Below are positions 20,184-28,829 of a stretch of 64,000 bases of DNA, piece by piece. The stretch's first letter is position 1. Every line of letters starts with the position of its first letter. The notes under the pieces are model-generated. The model did no database searches. It worked only from the letters and a program-made list of their open reading frames with translations, and was not told the DNA's origin. The DNA is taken from NCBI GenBank assembly GCA_036274155.1, contig DASUGH010000018.1, forward strand, positions 47,380 to 111,379, in the 5' to 3' direction. The position numbers were made by a program, and so were the translations under genes. This DNA comes from Gp6-AA40 sp036274155 (GTDB lineage: Bacteria > Acidobacteriota > Vicinamibacteria > Vicinamibacterales > UBA2999).

Positions 20184-21638
20184 TCACTCGTACCCGCGTG
20201 GTGGGGCGAAGGTCACGCCGAGTCGTTCCACCAGCGTGCCGAAGTGAATCAGCTCGTCCTCCGCGTAGTGCGGCGCCGCGATCTGCAGCCCGATGGGCAG
20301 GCCGGCGCCGCTTCGACCAGCGGGAATGACGAGCACCGGGTTCCCGCAGGCGTTGTAGATCGTCACGAACGGCATCACGTAATCGACGTAGGCGATCGTA
20401 CGCCCTTCGAGCTCGATCGGCGTGTGTTTGGGGTTGTGCGTGAAGGCCGGTCCCGCTGCGACGGGGCTGATGACGAAGTCGTAGTCGTCGAACCTCCACT
20501 GCAGCTCCCGCACGAGCTCCACGCGTCGCTTCAAGGTCCGGCTCAATTCCTTGAAGTCGAGGCTCAACCCGGATTTCACCGGGCCTGCGATGTCGATCGA
20601 CGCGCTCGCTCCCATGCGCGCAAACTGGAACTTCAGTACCTGGCGCACCAGCCACGGCGCGTCCTGGCCGAGGATGGCGCCGAACAGCTGGCCCCACACC
20701 GCATAGGCCTGATCCAGCCACGACCGCTCGAACGGCCGTTTCTCACATGTCACTCCAGCTGACTCGAGGCGCCGGATCAACGAGGCGATCACCGCCCGGG
20801 TCTCGCTGCCGCATTCGAATCGCCCTGTATCGTCGAACCAGGCGACCCGGTACTCGCTCAACGCGTTCTTCACTCGCGGTTTCCCAGGGAGATGCGAGAA
20901 GTACGACCAGGCCGGCCGGTTGATCAGTTTCCATCCGAGCTCGATGTCGGACATCGTTCGCGCAAGCGGTCCCGCGCTCGCCATTGCGACGAATCCGCCA
21001 CGGCTGTTCGGCGTCGGCGGCACATGTCCCTCGCCGTGCATCAGCATGTTCTCCGTCGGCTTCAACCCGAAGACGCCGCAGAAGTGCGCGGGAACCCGAA
21101 TGGAGCCGCCGATGTCGCTGCCGATCTCGAGCGCCGTGAGCCCCGCTGCCACCGCAGCGGCGCCGCCACCGGTGCTGCCGCCGGGCGTCCGCGTCGTGTC
21201 GTATGGGTTGTTGGCGGTGGCGTAGATCGGCCCGAAGCTCTGGTAGTCGCTCAGCATCGTCGGGATGTTGGTCTTGCCGAGGATGCCGGCGCCCGCATCG
21301 CGCAGCTGTCTGACGATGAACGCGTCGTGTCTGGCGACGTTGTCCTTAAGCTGAGGAAAGTTGACGGTCGTCTTCAGGCCGGCGAGGTTGAACGATTCCT
21401 TCACCGTGACCGGAACACCGTGCAGCGGGCCACGAACGTTGCCGTTCCGCAGATCGTCGTCGCGCTCACGAGCCGTTCGTAGTGCGTCGGCGTCGTTGCC
21501 GATGACGATGGCGTGGAGAGCCGGATTGTGCTGCTGAATACGACCGATGTAGAGCTCGGTCAACTGCCGGGACGAGATCTGGCCGCTTCCTACCATCGCA
21601 GCCAGCTCGCAGGCCGACGTAAAGGGAGACACGGGCAT
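20184..21638 (-). CDS. Amidase-signature (AS) family amidase
   Basis: 484 aa. The Ser-cisSer-Lys triad is visible: Lys 80 in GVPVTVKESF, cis-Ser 155 in TPGGSTGGGAAAVAAG, and nucleophile Ser 179 in GSDIGGSIR. Length and order match the GatA/aryl-acylamidase family. There is no signal peptide, so it is cytoplasmic. With no gatB or gatC nearby it is a stand-alone amidase rather than the transamidosome subunit. The substrate is unknown. The ADOP permease gene ends 53 bp downstream of its start codon side and may be co-transcribed. Confidence 0.95.
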   Translation of the reverse strand: MPVSPFTSACELAAMVGSGQISSRQLTELYIGRIQQHNPALHAIVIGNDADALRTARERDDDLRNGNVRGPLHGVPVTVKESFNLAGLKTTVNFPQLKDNVARHDAFIVRQLRDAGAGILGKTNIPTMLSDYQSFGPIYATANNPYDTTRTPGGSTGGGAAAVAAGLTALEIGSDIGGSIRVPAHFCGVFGLKPTENMLMHGEGHVPPTPNSRGGFVAMASAGPLARTMSDIELGWKLINRPAWSYFSHLPGKPRVKNALSEYRVAWFDDTGRFECGSETRAVIASLIRRLESAGVTCEKRPFERSWLDQAYAVWGQLFGAILGQDAPWLVRQVLKFQFARMGASASIDIAGPVKSGLSLDFKELSRTLKRRVELVRELQWRFDDYDFVISPVAAGPAFTHNPKHTPIELEGRTIAYVDYVMPFVTIYNACGNPVLVIPAGRSGAGLPIGLQIAAPHYAEDELIHFGTLVERLGVTFAPPRGYE

Positions 21639-21691
21639 CGCGACAGCAGAGCATGTCGCAGGCTGCGCGTGCGGTCAAGAAAGAGCCGGTC

Positions 21692-24208
21692 TTACTCGTG
21701 GCGCAGTGCGGTCGTCGCCGGAATCCTCGTCGCACGCCTGGCTGGCAGCACGCACGCCGTCAGCCCGACGAGCAAGAGGAGCAGCGTCATCGCAGCGAAC
21801 AGCAGCGGGTCGGCGGCGCGTTCCATTCCGAGGACTCGGGCGAGGACGCGGGTGGTCCCGGCGGCGCCCACGAGCCCGACGATGAGGCCGCTGGCGACGA
21901 CGAGGACCCCCTGTTTCAGGACGAGAGCGAGCACGTCGCGCGACGCGGCGCCGAGCGCCACGCGAATCCCGATCTCGTGGGTCCGCTGCGTGGCGCCGTA
22001 CGACGTGACGCCGTACACGCCGACCACTGCCAGCAGCAATCCGAGCAGACCCATCGCGCCGGCCTGAATCGCCGCGAGGCGAAGAAGCATGTATCCGCCG
22101 ACGGTGCCAAGAGCCTCGGTCATGGTCTGGAGGTCGGCGATGGGCACGTCCGGGCCAAGGCTCTGTATCTCCCGCCGGACGAGAGGTCCCAGCCGATCGG
22201 GCGGCAGGGAAGAGCGAATCTGGAGCACCCGCATGCTGGTGGCCGATTGCGCCAGAGGCGTGTAGAACTGCGGCGTAGGAGGCTCCCAGAGCGTGACGAC
22301 CTTGCTGTCCCTTGCCACGCCGACCACACGGAGCACAGGACCGTCGGCAGTGTCGGCATGGAACGTCTTGTCGATCGCGTCGCCGCCGGGCCAGAAGCGC
22401 CGGGCCATGGTCTCGTTCACGATGGCGACGGGCGACGAGTGCAGATCGTCGGACTCCTCGAACGCACGACCGCGAACGATCGGCAGCCGCAGCGTACGGA
22501 AGTAGCTCGGGCCGACGAAGTTTCGAGCGATCAGCGGCGCCTGTTCGGTCGGGTCGGGGCGAAAGCCATCGATGAACACAGTGGCCGCGCTGGAGTAGTA
22601 GCCGAGCGGAACGCTGAAGGCGAGGCTGACCGACTCGACGCCAGGCAGCGAAGACACACGGCGCTCGAGCTCTCGGTAGAACGACTCCACTCGCGGCGGA
22701 TCGTATCCAGCCCACGACGGGTTCATCCGGACGTTCAGCAGATGGTCTACGTCGAAGCCGACGGCGAAGCGCTCGCTGCCGCGAAGGTCGCGAACGAAGA
22801 GCGCCGCCACGATCAGCAGGACGAGCGAACCACCCACCTGTCCGCAGACGAGCAGACCGCGCACCCGCTGACGGGCTGGGCCGCTCGACCCGCGCGAACC
22901 GTCGTGCAGCGAGACGGCGGCGCTCGATTTGAAAGCGCGGACCACCGGCCAGATCGCCATGGCGACCCCCGTGAGCACCGCCGCGGACAGGGCATAGGCG
23001 AACACGCGCCAGTCGATGCTGAAATCGAGGGCCAACGAAAGGTCAGGGCTCAGGTGAATCGACCGCTCGGACATGAGACTCGCGATGCGGCCAAAGAGGA
23101 GACCCGCGGCGGCGCCGAGCAATGAGAGCACCATTGTCTCGGTGATCGCCTGTCTGACCAGACGGCCACGTCCGGCTCCGAGAGCCGCGCGAATGGCGAG
23201 CTCCCGCTGACGCCCCAGAGAACGCACCAGCAGAAGGTTCGCCACGTTGACGCAGGCGAGCGCGAGCACGAGCGCCGCCAGCGCCATGAGCAGGAGACCC
23301 GCCGCGCGGTCGGTGCGCCCCGCTTCCCCGAGCAGTCCTGCCGGATCGGGCCGGGCCCACCGCTCGGGCACGACCCTGATGCCGATGCCGCGATCATCCG
23401 CGTTCTCGCGTTCGAGACGTTTGGCAGTCAGCGTCATCGACGCCTGCGCCTGCTCGAGCGCCACTCCAGGCTTCAACCGTCCGAGGACGGTCAGCCATCG
23501 CGCGGAGCGGTCGCTGAACATGCGGCGGCGCCAGTCTGCGTCGGCGCGCACGCTGTTCAAGGTGAGGTATCCATCGACCTCGATGGGCGTGTAGGTGCCG
23601 TGGAATCTGGGCGGCACGATCCCGACGATGGTCGCGGTGGTGCCGCCGATGCGCACCTGTGTTCCGACCACCGATGGATTCGCGGCAAAGTGCCGCCGCC
23701 AGAAGGCGTGTCCGAGGACGACCACCGCAGCGTCTCCAACGTGCTCGCCTTCGCCGGGTGCGAACAGGCGTCCGGTAAACGGCTCGACGCCGAGCGCGGA
23801 GAAGTAATTGCCGCTCACGGCGGCATACAGGAAGGTGAACGGGCGGCCGCCGAGCGTGATTCCGGTCAGTTCCAGCGAGAACCCGAAGAGATCGGTCAAC
23901 TCTCCGTCGGCGCGCCGCAAGTCCTGAAGGGCTGCGAACGAATGCCTGTAACGGCGCCCGCTGCTGTCGCCTTTGACGTCGGCGGCGAGCACCACGAGCT
24001 GCTCCGGGTTCCTGACCGGCAGCAGCCGCCTGAACCCGTCGACGATGCTGAAGATGCCGGTGTTGGCGCCAACGCCGATCCCCAGCGTGAGCACGGCGAC
24101 GATCGCCAGCCGGGCGTCGCGCCGGATCTGCAGCAGCGAATGGCGGAGATCCTGCCAGCCGTCGTGCAACCAGGGGACGAGCCGGCGAGGTTCGCGATTC
24201 AGGGACAT
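21692..24208 (-). CDS. ADOP-type ABC transporter permease (MacB/FtsX duplicated orphan permease)
   Basis: 838 aa with two MacB-like halves, each a periplasmic domain plus FtsX helices. The N-terminal helix is IVAVLTLGIGVGANTGIFSIV. Middle helices include LLMALAALVLALACVNVANL, and the second half ends with the helix LLLLLVGLTACVLPARRAT. The order and the ALRHE-type C-terminus match the acidobacterial duplicated orphan permease family (TIGR03434-like). These permeases occur in large numbers in Acidobacteriota genomes without a dedicated ATPase gene, and none is adjacent here. A role in lipoprotein or small-molecule export is inferred from MacB only. Confidence 0.93.
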   Translation of the reverse strand: MSLNREPRRLVPWLHDGWQDLRHSLLQIRRDARLAIVAVLTLGIGVGANTGIFSIVDGFRRLLPVRNPEQLVVLAADVKGDSSGRRYRHSFAALQDLRRADGELTDLFGFSLELTGITLGGRPFTFLYAAVSGNYFSALGVEPFTGRLFAPGEGEHVGDAAVVVLGHAFWRRHFAANPSVVGTQVRIGGTTATIVGIVPPRFHGTYTPIEVDGYLTLNSVRADADWRRRMFSDRSARWLTVLGRLKPGVALEQAQASMTLTAKRLERENADDRGIGIRVVPERWARPDPAGLLGEAGRTDRAAGLLLMALAALVLALACVNVANLLLVRSLGRQRELAIRAALGAGRGRLVRQAITETMVLSLLGAAAGLLFGRIASLMSERSIHLSPDLSLALDFSIDWRVFAYALSAAVLTGVAMAIWPVVRAFKSSAAVSLHDGSRGSSGPARQRVRGLLVCGQVGGSLVLLIVAALFVRDLRGSERFAVGFDVDHLLNVRMNPSWAGYDPPRVESFYRELERRVSSLPGVESVSLAFSVPLGYYSSAATVFIDGFRPDPTEQAPLIARNFVGPSYFRTLRLPIVRGRAFEESDDLHSSPVAIVNETMARRFWPGGDAIDKTFHADTADGPVLRVVGVARDSKVVTLWEPPTPQFYTPLAQSATSMRVLQIRSSLPPDRLGPLVRREIQSLGPDVPIADLQTMTEALGTVGGYMLLRLAAIQAGAMGLLGLLLAVVGVYGVTSYGATQRTHEIGIRVALGAASRDVLALVLKQGVLVVASGLIVGLVGAAGTTRVLARVLGMERAADPLLFAAMTLLLLLVGLTACVLPARRATRIPATTALRHE

Positions 24209-24337
24209 CGAATCACCGGCGCGGCGACGTCGCGGGGTTCAGGATGGCATTCACAGACCTCGACTATCGACACACCACGCCTAGATTATCAACAACAGGC
24301 AGTCAGGGAAAGCCGGACCGTCTTTCCCAATATCTTC

Positions 24338-24366
24338 TTGACATCACCCGTCACGTGTTCTACAAG
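24338..24366 (+). promoter_or_regulatory. Candidate promoter TTGACA-17 bp-TACAAG
   Basis: A perfect -35 (24338-24343) and a 4/6 -10 (24361-24366) are separated by exactly 17 bp. No + strand protein gene follows before the oppositely oriented hydrolase gene, so any transcript would be non-coding or antisense. Confidence 0.45.
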
Positions 24367-24371
24367 GCGCC

Positions 24372-24582
24372 AATCCCGGGCGGGAGGTTTGGCGCATCGA
24401 AACGCAGTTTCTGTCGACGCGGTTCCTGCGCTTCGCGCTGCCGTTCGACTTCTGATTGGAGATTCACCCGGCGCGCCGCGGGTGGCTCGACCCTCGGCGC
24501 GCCACGGTAACCCGCACCCGCCCTGGGTCGCCGGTTGCCCGCCAAGGCCCGCGCGTTCGCTTCGAACGCGCGGGCTGTTTCG
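24372..24582 (+). ncRNA. Candidate structured small RNA of about 200 nt
   Basis: Bounded by the TTGACA-17-TACAAG promoter and a perfect 13-bp hairpin. Within it GGCGGG near the 5' end can pair with CCCGCC at about 24538-24543, and GGCG with CGCC inside that, giving closing stems around an inner set of hairpins (GCGC-TTC-GCGC; CACCC...GGGTG). It lacks tmRNA, SRP and RNase P core motifs that I could recognise. A 6S-like overall shape is conceivable but unproven. Confidence 0.3.
24547..24575. terminator. Perfect 13-bp hairpin downstream of the metallo-hydrolase gene
   Basis: GCCCGCGCGTTCG, a three-base loop CTT, then CGAACGCGCGGGC. The + strand tail is TGTTTCGTGT; the - strand tail is not T-rich. 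It lies 40 bp past the stop of the - strand hydrolase gene and could terminate that gene, the + strand candidate RNA, or both. Confidence 0.6.
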
Positions 24583-24614
24583 TGTATGCGTTCCGGAGCG
24601 GGTTGCGCGGCCGT

Positions 24615-25580
24615 CTACTGTTTCAGCTCGGCGATCAGCGCATCGACCTGCTGGTACTGCAGGCATCCAGGCGTCGGCGGGCTCGGCGGGCATCCGGTAG
24701 AGCGCCAGCCGTAGTCGCTCTCGAGGGTCCTGACGATTTCCTCACGGCTGCGGCCCTGTTTGATCAGCCCGCTGAGACGGGTGCGCATCGCTTCGAGATC
24801 GGCCTTGAACTTCACGATGTCGGCTTTCGCAGACACCGGGCCGTGGCCGGGAATGACCGTGTCGAAATCGAGCGCCAGCGTCCGTTCGAGCGTTGTCGAC
24901 CATTCCTTGAAGCTGCCACCCTGCGAGTAATCGATGAAGGCCGGCACGCCCGGCGGGCGGTTCTGCGGCGGCTGCGCCGCCGAACCGCGGCGGCCGGCAG
25001 CGGCGCGCGTCGCCAGGAACAGATCGCCGGTGTGCACCACGCCGAGCTCCGGGAAGTAAATCACCGCGTCGCCGTTGGTATGGCCGCGACCGAAGTGAAG
25101 CGCGCGCACCTCTTTCCCTCCGAGGAACACCGACGCTTCGTCGGCGAACGTGACGCGCGGCAGCCCGATGGGAGTGCCGGGCGTGTCCTCGAAGAACGGC
25201 TGTCTCTTCGCGATCAGGTTGAGACGAACGTTCCGGTGTGCGATCACCTCGGCTATGGGCAGCATCTTCGCGTCGCCGCCGGCGTGGTCGTCGTGCTGGT
25301 GCGTGTTGAATACGTATTTGAGCGGCTGACTCGTCAGCTGCTTCAGCTGCGCGAGGATGTCGGCGTGATTGCGATCGAACATGTCGTCGACGAGGATGAC
25401 ACCCTCGCCGGTCACGTAGGCAGCCACGTTCCCGCCTTCGCCGGAGATCATGTAGAGGTCGCCCTTGACCTTCTCGTTACGAAGCGCTCCTGGAGGGCGG
25501 CCGGCCTGGCTGAGCACGACCCATCCGGCGTGGACCGTGAACACGACCGCAAGCACGGCAACGACGAGCAGGCGTCTCAT
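24615..25580 (-). CDS. Secreted metallo-beta-lactamase-fold hydrolase
   Basis: 321 aa with an N-terminal hydrophobic signal (VVAVLAVVFTVHAGWVVL). The zinc motif HxHxDH is THQHDDHAGG (His 94, His 96, Asp 98, His 99), followed by HFGRGHTNGDAVIYF and a C-terminal His in PGHGPV. This resembles the periplasmic MBL-fold group that includes SoxH-like and quinoprotein-relay proteins; true beta-lactamase activity is not implied. The ATG at 25580 has no Shine-Dalgarno, but a TATAGT lies 6 bp upstream, suggesting a leaderless mRNA. An in-frame ATG 27 bp further upstream is less likely. Confidence 0.9.
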   Translation of the reverse strand: MRRLLVVAVLAVVFTVHAGWVVLSQAGRPPGALRNEKVKGDLYMISGEGGNVAAYVTGEGVILVDDMFDRNHADILAQLKQLTSQPLKYVFNTHQHDDHAGGDAKMLPIAEVIAHRNVRLNLIAKRQPFFEDTPGTPIGLPRVTFADEASVFLGGKEVRALHFGRGHTNGDAVIYFPELGVVHTGDLFLATRAAAGRRGSAAQPPQNRPPGVPAFIDYSQGGSFKEWSTTLERTLALDFDTVIPGHGPVSAKADIVKFKADLEAMRTRLSGLIKQGRSREEIVRTLESDYGWRSTGCPPSPPTPGCLQYQQVDALIAELKQ

Positions 25581-25908
25581 GCGCGGACTATACCACCCGC
25601 CATGCATGGGTTTGCCGAGGGTCTATGGAGCGTGAATCTGAAGCCCGTGCTCGTTGCGAGCTGCATCGGCGGTCGGGCCCGGCGCGGCACCGCCGGAAAC
25701 GCTGGCTGACCGGCGGCGTGCTCTGCCAGAATAGCCGGCAGAGCTCCCGGCCGTTCGGTGAAACGCCTGTCCGCGACGCGACGTATTGATAAACGCCGTG
25801 CCAGCGGTAGTCGGGCGGGAGCCGGATCGAACCAGGCTGTTTCGACACCGCCGGAGCTCACACATGGTCCCGCCCACGTGAGAATCGTAAAACAGAGGAG
25901 ACTCGCAG
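25581..25908. promoter_or_regulatory. Divergent intergenic region, 328 bp
   Basis: Separates the hydrolase (-) and the 25909 gene (+). TATAGT at 25587-25592 (- strand) is the likely -10 of the hydrolase gene. A hairpin GCTCTGCC/GGCAGAGC lies at 25720-25744. No ORF looks real. Confidence 0.45.
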
Positions 25909-26532
25909 ATGCTTCAACGCGTTGCCCCGATTGCCCTGATCGCATGCCTCGTCACGCCGCTGGCCGCCCAGGCGCCGCCAGGTATGAAGATGCGCGTCGA
26001 CGCCAGCACCGATGCCTCGGATCCCGACAACACCCCACAGGTGAAGGTCGTGACAGCAGGGAAGGGATTCCGTGTGACCGGCGGGCCCGCGAGCGTGTTG
26101 TGGAACCCGGCGAACACTGCGACCGGCAACTACACCGTGCGTGCGATCTTTCATTTGATGCAGCCGAGCAACCACACCAACTACTACGGGATCGTGTTCG
26201 GCGGGAACGCGCTCGAGGGCGCCGCACAGGCATACACCTACTTCGTGGTGGCCCAGGACGGCACCTTCCTGGTGAAAGGGCGGTCGGGCGCGAGCACCCC
26301 GACGATTCAGGCCAAGACCAAGCACGCATCCATCAAGACGCCGGATGCCAGCGGCCAGTCAGTGAACACTCTCGAGGTTCGAGTGGCTGGCGACACGGTT
26401 TCGTACGTCGTGAACGACATGGTCGTGCACACCACTCCGAAGAGCGCCGTGAAGACGGACGGCATTGTCGGCGTCCGCATCAATCACGTGCTCGATGTGA
26501 CGGTGGAGTCGTTCGAAGTGAAGAAGGGGTAG
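25909..26532 (+). CDS. Secreted hypothetical beta-sandwich protein (LamG/DUF1080-like fold)
   Basis: 207 aa. A signal peptide (MLQRVAPIALIACLVTPLAAQ) is followed by a single domain with the strand order of concanavalin-like or DUF1080 glycan-binding proteins: GNYTVRAIFHLMQPSNHTNYYGIVFGG is one strand-loop-strand unit, and NTLEVRVAGDTVSYVVNDMVV is another. The protein ends VRINHVLDVTVESFEVKKG, like DUF1080 C-termini. No catalytic residues can be named. GAGGAG precedes the ATG. A binding or hydrolase role on carbohydrates is only a fold-based guess. Confidence 0.75.
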   Translation: MLQRVAPIALIACLVTPLAAQAPPGMKMRVDASTDASDPDNTPQVKVVTAGKGFRVTGGPASVLWNPANTATGNYTVRAIFHLMQPSNHTNYYGIVFGGNALEGAAQAYTYFVVAQDGTFLVKGRSGASTPTIQAKTKHASIKTPDASGQSVNTLEVRVAGDTVSYVVNDMVVHTTPKSAVKTDGIVGVRINHVLDVTVESFEVKKG

Positions 26533-26577
26533 CGAGGCGCTGAGGAACCGGAACGAGAGAGAGGAATCAGCCACACC

Positions 26578-26645
26578 GAGGCACAGACGCACAGAGGATC
26601 CAATTCAATGAGCTCCAATGAACGACCTCTGTGTCTCGGTGCCTC
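26578..26645. repeat. Inverted pair of GAGGCACAGAGG-family repeat
   Basis: GAGGCAC-N5-CACAGAGG at 26578-26597 is mirrored by CCTCTGTG-N5-GTGCCTC at 26626-26645, giving 15 matched positions of 20 in inverted orientation around a 28-bp loop. Partial copies continue to about 26690. The same unit occurs at 51702-51768 and inside a VWA gene at 53990-54013. Confidence 0.75.
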
Positions 26646-26695
26646 TGTGGCGTTTTGATCTCGGTGCCTCCGGCTATTCTCCGTGCCTCCTGATC

Positions 26696-27466
26696 TCAGG
26701 GCACGGACGGCCAGCTGAACATCGTGCGGTAGCGCACCGGCTGACCGTCACGAGTAGCGGGCGCAAACTTCCAGGTCTTGGCGCCGCTCAGCAGCAAGAG
26801 ATCGGTCATCCGTTTCGCAGGCGTCAGCAGCCGCACCTGTTCCACTCGCCCCTGCTCCGAGATCACCATCTCCATGGTGTTCATGTCCGACACCATGCCG
26901 CGGAACAGCGGATTACCTTCCCGCGTCGTCAGGAGCCTCGCCGGCGTCACGTCGGGATCGTCCTGTGAGTAGATGGGGCCGTTGACTGCGCTCAGTGGCT
27001 TTGCTGCCAGAGCAGGCGATGCCGCGGGACTTTCGGCTCGTGCTGTCGCCGACGCAGGCTCGGGCTCGAGGGCAGGTGGCGCGCTGACGGAGGTCGCCGC
27101 CCCGGCAATCGCAGACGAACTGATCGCTGGTTGTGCCTCGGTGCTCGGAGCGCCTCCAGCGGGAGCCGGCTTCCGGGACGCTGCCTGCTTGCCCGAGCCT
27201 GACTCGCGTCCACGGACCTTGCCTGCCGCAGCGCTCGCGGGCCGAGCGAGACCAAGCTCCGTCGTGATCGACGTGCCCGCCTGCTGAACGGTGGCAGCAC
27301 TGTCAGAGGTGGTCGTCGAGGCCTTGTTCGAGGCGGACCCGAACAGTTCCTGTACTTTGGTGCACGCGCCCGATGCAACGGCGGCGAGCACGATGATCGC
27401 CACGGGCAGCCGGCGACGTGGCGCTCGAGAGTTGATTGTGGCCACGTTGATATCCTGTCCCCTCAT
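26696..27466 (-). CDS. TonB C-terminal-domain protein, possible lipoprotein
   Basis: 256 aa. The N-terminus (LPVAIIVLAAVASGACTKV) reads as a lipoprotein signal with Cys after SGA, though the lipobox is imperfect. A low-complexity Ala/Ser/Pro/Glu linker of about 120 residues follows. The C-terminal ~90 residues match the TonB/TolA C-terminal fold (MVISEQGRVEQVRLLTPAKR, GAKTWKFAPATRDGQPVRYR), as in proteins annotated 'energy transducer TonB'. If it is lipid-anchored rather than held by a transmembrane helix, it cannot be a classical energy transducer. I use the ATG at 27466; the longer form at 27625 adds non-conserved residues. It lies between the secreted 25909 gene and the CpaE-like gene. Confidence 0.78.
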   Translation of the reverse strand: MRGQDINVATINSRAPRRRLPVAIIVLAAVASGACTKVQELFGSASNKASTTTSDSAATVQQAGTSITTELGLARPASAAAGKVRGRESGSGKQAASRKPAPAGGAPSTEAQPAISSSAIAGAATSVSAPPALEPEPASATARAESPAASPALAAKPLSAVNGPIYSQDDPDVTPARLLTTREGNPLFRGMVSDMNTMEMVISEQGRVEQVRLLTPAKRMTDLLLLSGAKTWKFAPATRDGQPVRYRTMFSWPSVP

Positions 27467-27662
27467 TGATGGCAGGACCTGGTGCAAACCGGGCACCAGG
27501 CTTGTCGTTGCGAATCGCGGTGTGGAAGTGCGCAGCGGCGTTACGCTGTCGGCACATCTCTGAGGGCGACGTGACGGCTGCCCGTCATCGCGCGATATCT
27601 TTCCGGCAACCCCTGCATCGGTCACCGGCAGGGCGCCGGCGCCGTCAGATGGATCGCGCGCG

Positions 27663-28829
27663 CTACCACATCGACGCGAAGCGCGAGAGGCTGAGGGCCG
27701 AGCGGCGGCCCGAACCTTTCTGCGGCGTCGACTGATTCAGAATCAGGCCGGTCAGGCGCTTGAATTGATCCGCCATCGTCGAGTTGTCGCTGAAAGTCAG
27801 CGGCACCCCCGAGTTGAGCGCGGTCGCCACCGTTCGATAGTCGCTCGGGAACGTCAGGTGAACCTTCTGGCCGAGCGCGTCTTCGATCTGTGGCAGCGGA
27901 ATCGGGAACGGGGCCGAGGCGCGATTGAGCAGCACGCGGACGCGGTCGCCGCACGAACCCAGCTGGTTGATCTTCTCGATCAGCCGCTGCCCGTTGCGAA
28001 TCGAGGGTACATCCGGGTTGATGATGACGCCGATCATCTCGGACATGTACAGCGCCGCAAGCGAAGAAGCCGTAATCTGCGAGCCCGCATCGACGACCAC
28101 GTACTCGTACCGGGCCGACAGCAGCCGCAGTACATTCTCGATCACCTCGCCGTCGGCGCTCGTAGGCCGATCGAACTGGTCCGAACCAGGGAGAAGCTCG
28201 AGACCCGACACGTGCTTGGCGACCAGTCCGGCGAGGAACTCGCGATCCAGCCGTCCGGCGTTGTCGATGGCGTCGAGCACACTGAAGCGGCTGCGCACGC
28301 CGAGGAAGAGCGCCGCGTCGCCAAGGCCGTTTTTCAGGTCCGCCATCACGGTCGGCTTCTTCTGGGCGGCGAGCTCCACGCCGCAGTTCACGGCAAGCGT
28401 CGTGGTGCCGACGCCTCCCTTGGCGCCAATGAAGACGACGATCGAGGCGAGCGGCGTGCCGCCGCCTGCCGCGCCACGTCGCGCCGACGCGCGGGACACG
28501 GCGTCGTCGAAGCCTTTGTCGGCAAACGGCCAGATGAGGAACTCGTTGGCGCCGGCGCGCATCGACTGGAGGATGAGGTCCGAGCTCGATTCGCTGGCGA
28601 CGAGGAAGATGCTGGCAGAGGCCGATGCCGCGCGCGCTCGCTCGACCGCCCCGATAGCGCCGCGCAGATTGTCTCGACCGTCGACGATGATGAGGTCTGC
28701 GGATGCGCCGGCCGTTCCGGCCCGGTCGTCAGCAACGCTGATGGGAGTGGTTCCGTCTCTCAACAGGCGGGTCACCTCCCGCTTGAGATCCAGGTCGTCG
28801 GTCACAATCGCTGCAATCAAACGCGCCAT
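27663..28829 (-). CDS. cpaE: CpaE-like pilus assembly ATPase (receiver-like domain plus MinD/ParA ATPase)
   Basis: 388 aa. Residues 1-115 form a receiver-like domain (LIIVDGRD in the phospho-acceptor region and FLIWPF near its end). From about 128 there is a SIMIBI P-loop ATPase with the deviant Walker A GAKGGVGTTTLA (135-146), the VMADLKNGLGDAALFLG switch region and YEVVVDAG-like Walker B (YVVVDAGSQI). This is the CpaE/TadZ architecture, which localises Flp/Tad pilus machinery to the pole. No other tad genes (cpaF, tadB, tadC, rcpA) are in this window, so it is an orphan here or a stand-alone signalling ATPase. Three TGTCAGC boxes lie upstream. Confidence 0.85.
   Translation of the reverse strand: MARLIAAIVTDDLDLKREVTRLLRDGTTPISVADDRAGTAGASADLIIVDGRDNLRGAIGAVERARAASASASIFLVASESSSDLILQSMRAGANEFLIWPFADKGFDDAVSRASARRGAAGGGTPLASIVVFIGAKGGVGTTTLAVNCGVELAAQKKPTVMADLKNGLGDAALFLGVRSRFSVLDAIDNAGRLDREFLAGLVAKHVSGLELLPGSDQFDRPTSADGEVIENVLRLLSARYEYVVVDAGSQITASSLAALYMSEMIGVIINPDVPSIRNGQRLIEKINQLGSCGDRVRVLLNRASAPFPIPLPQIEDALGQKVHLTFPSDYRTVATALNSGVPLTFSDNSTMADQFKRLTGLILNQSTPQKGSGRRSALSLSRFASMW

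Larger units (their letters stand above)
24209..24614. other. 405-bp intergenic region, structured
   Basis: The gap lies between the ADOP start and the hydrolase stop. It contains no convincing ORF. It holds a hairpin at 24306-24328 (GGGAAAG/CTTTCCC), a strong + strand promoter-like pair at 24338-24366, two GGCGCGCC palindromes and a perfect 13-bp hairpin at 24547-24575. See the candidate RNA entry. Confidence 0.6.
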
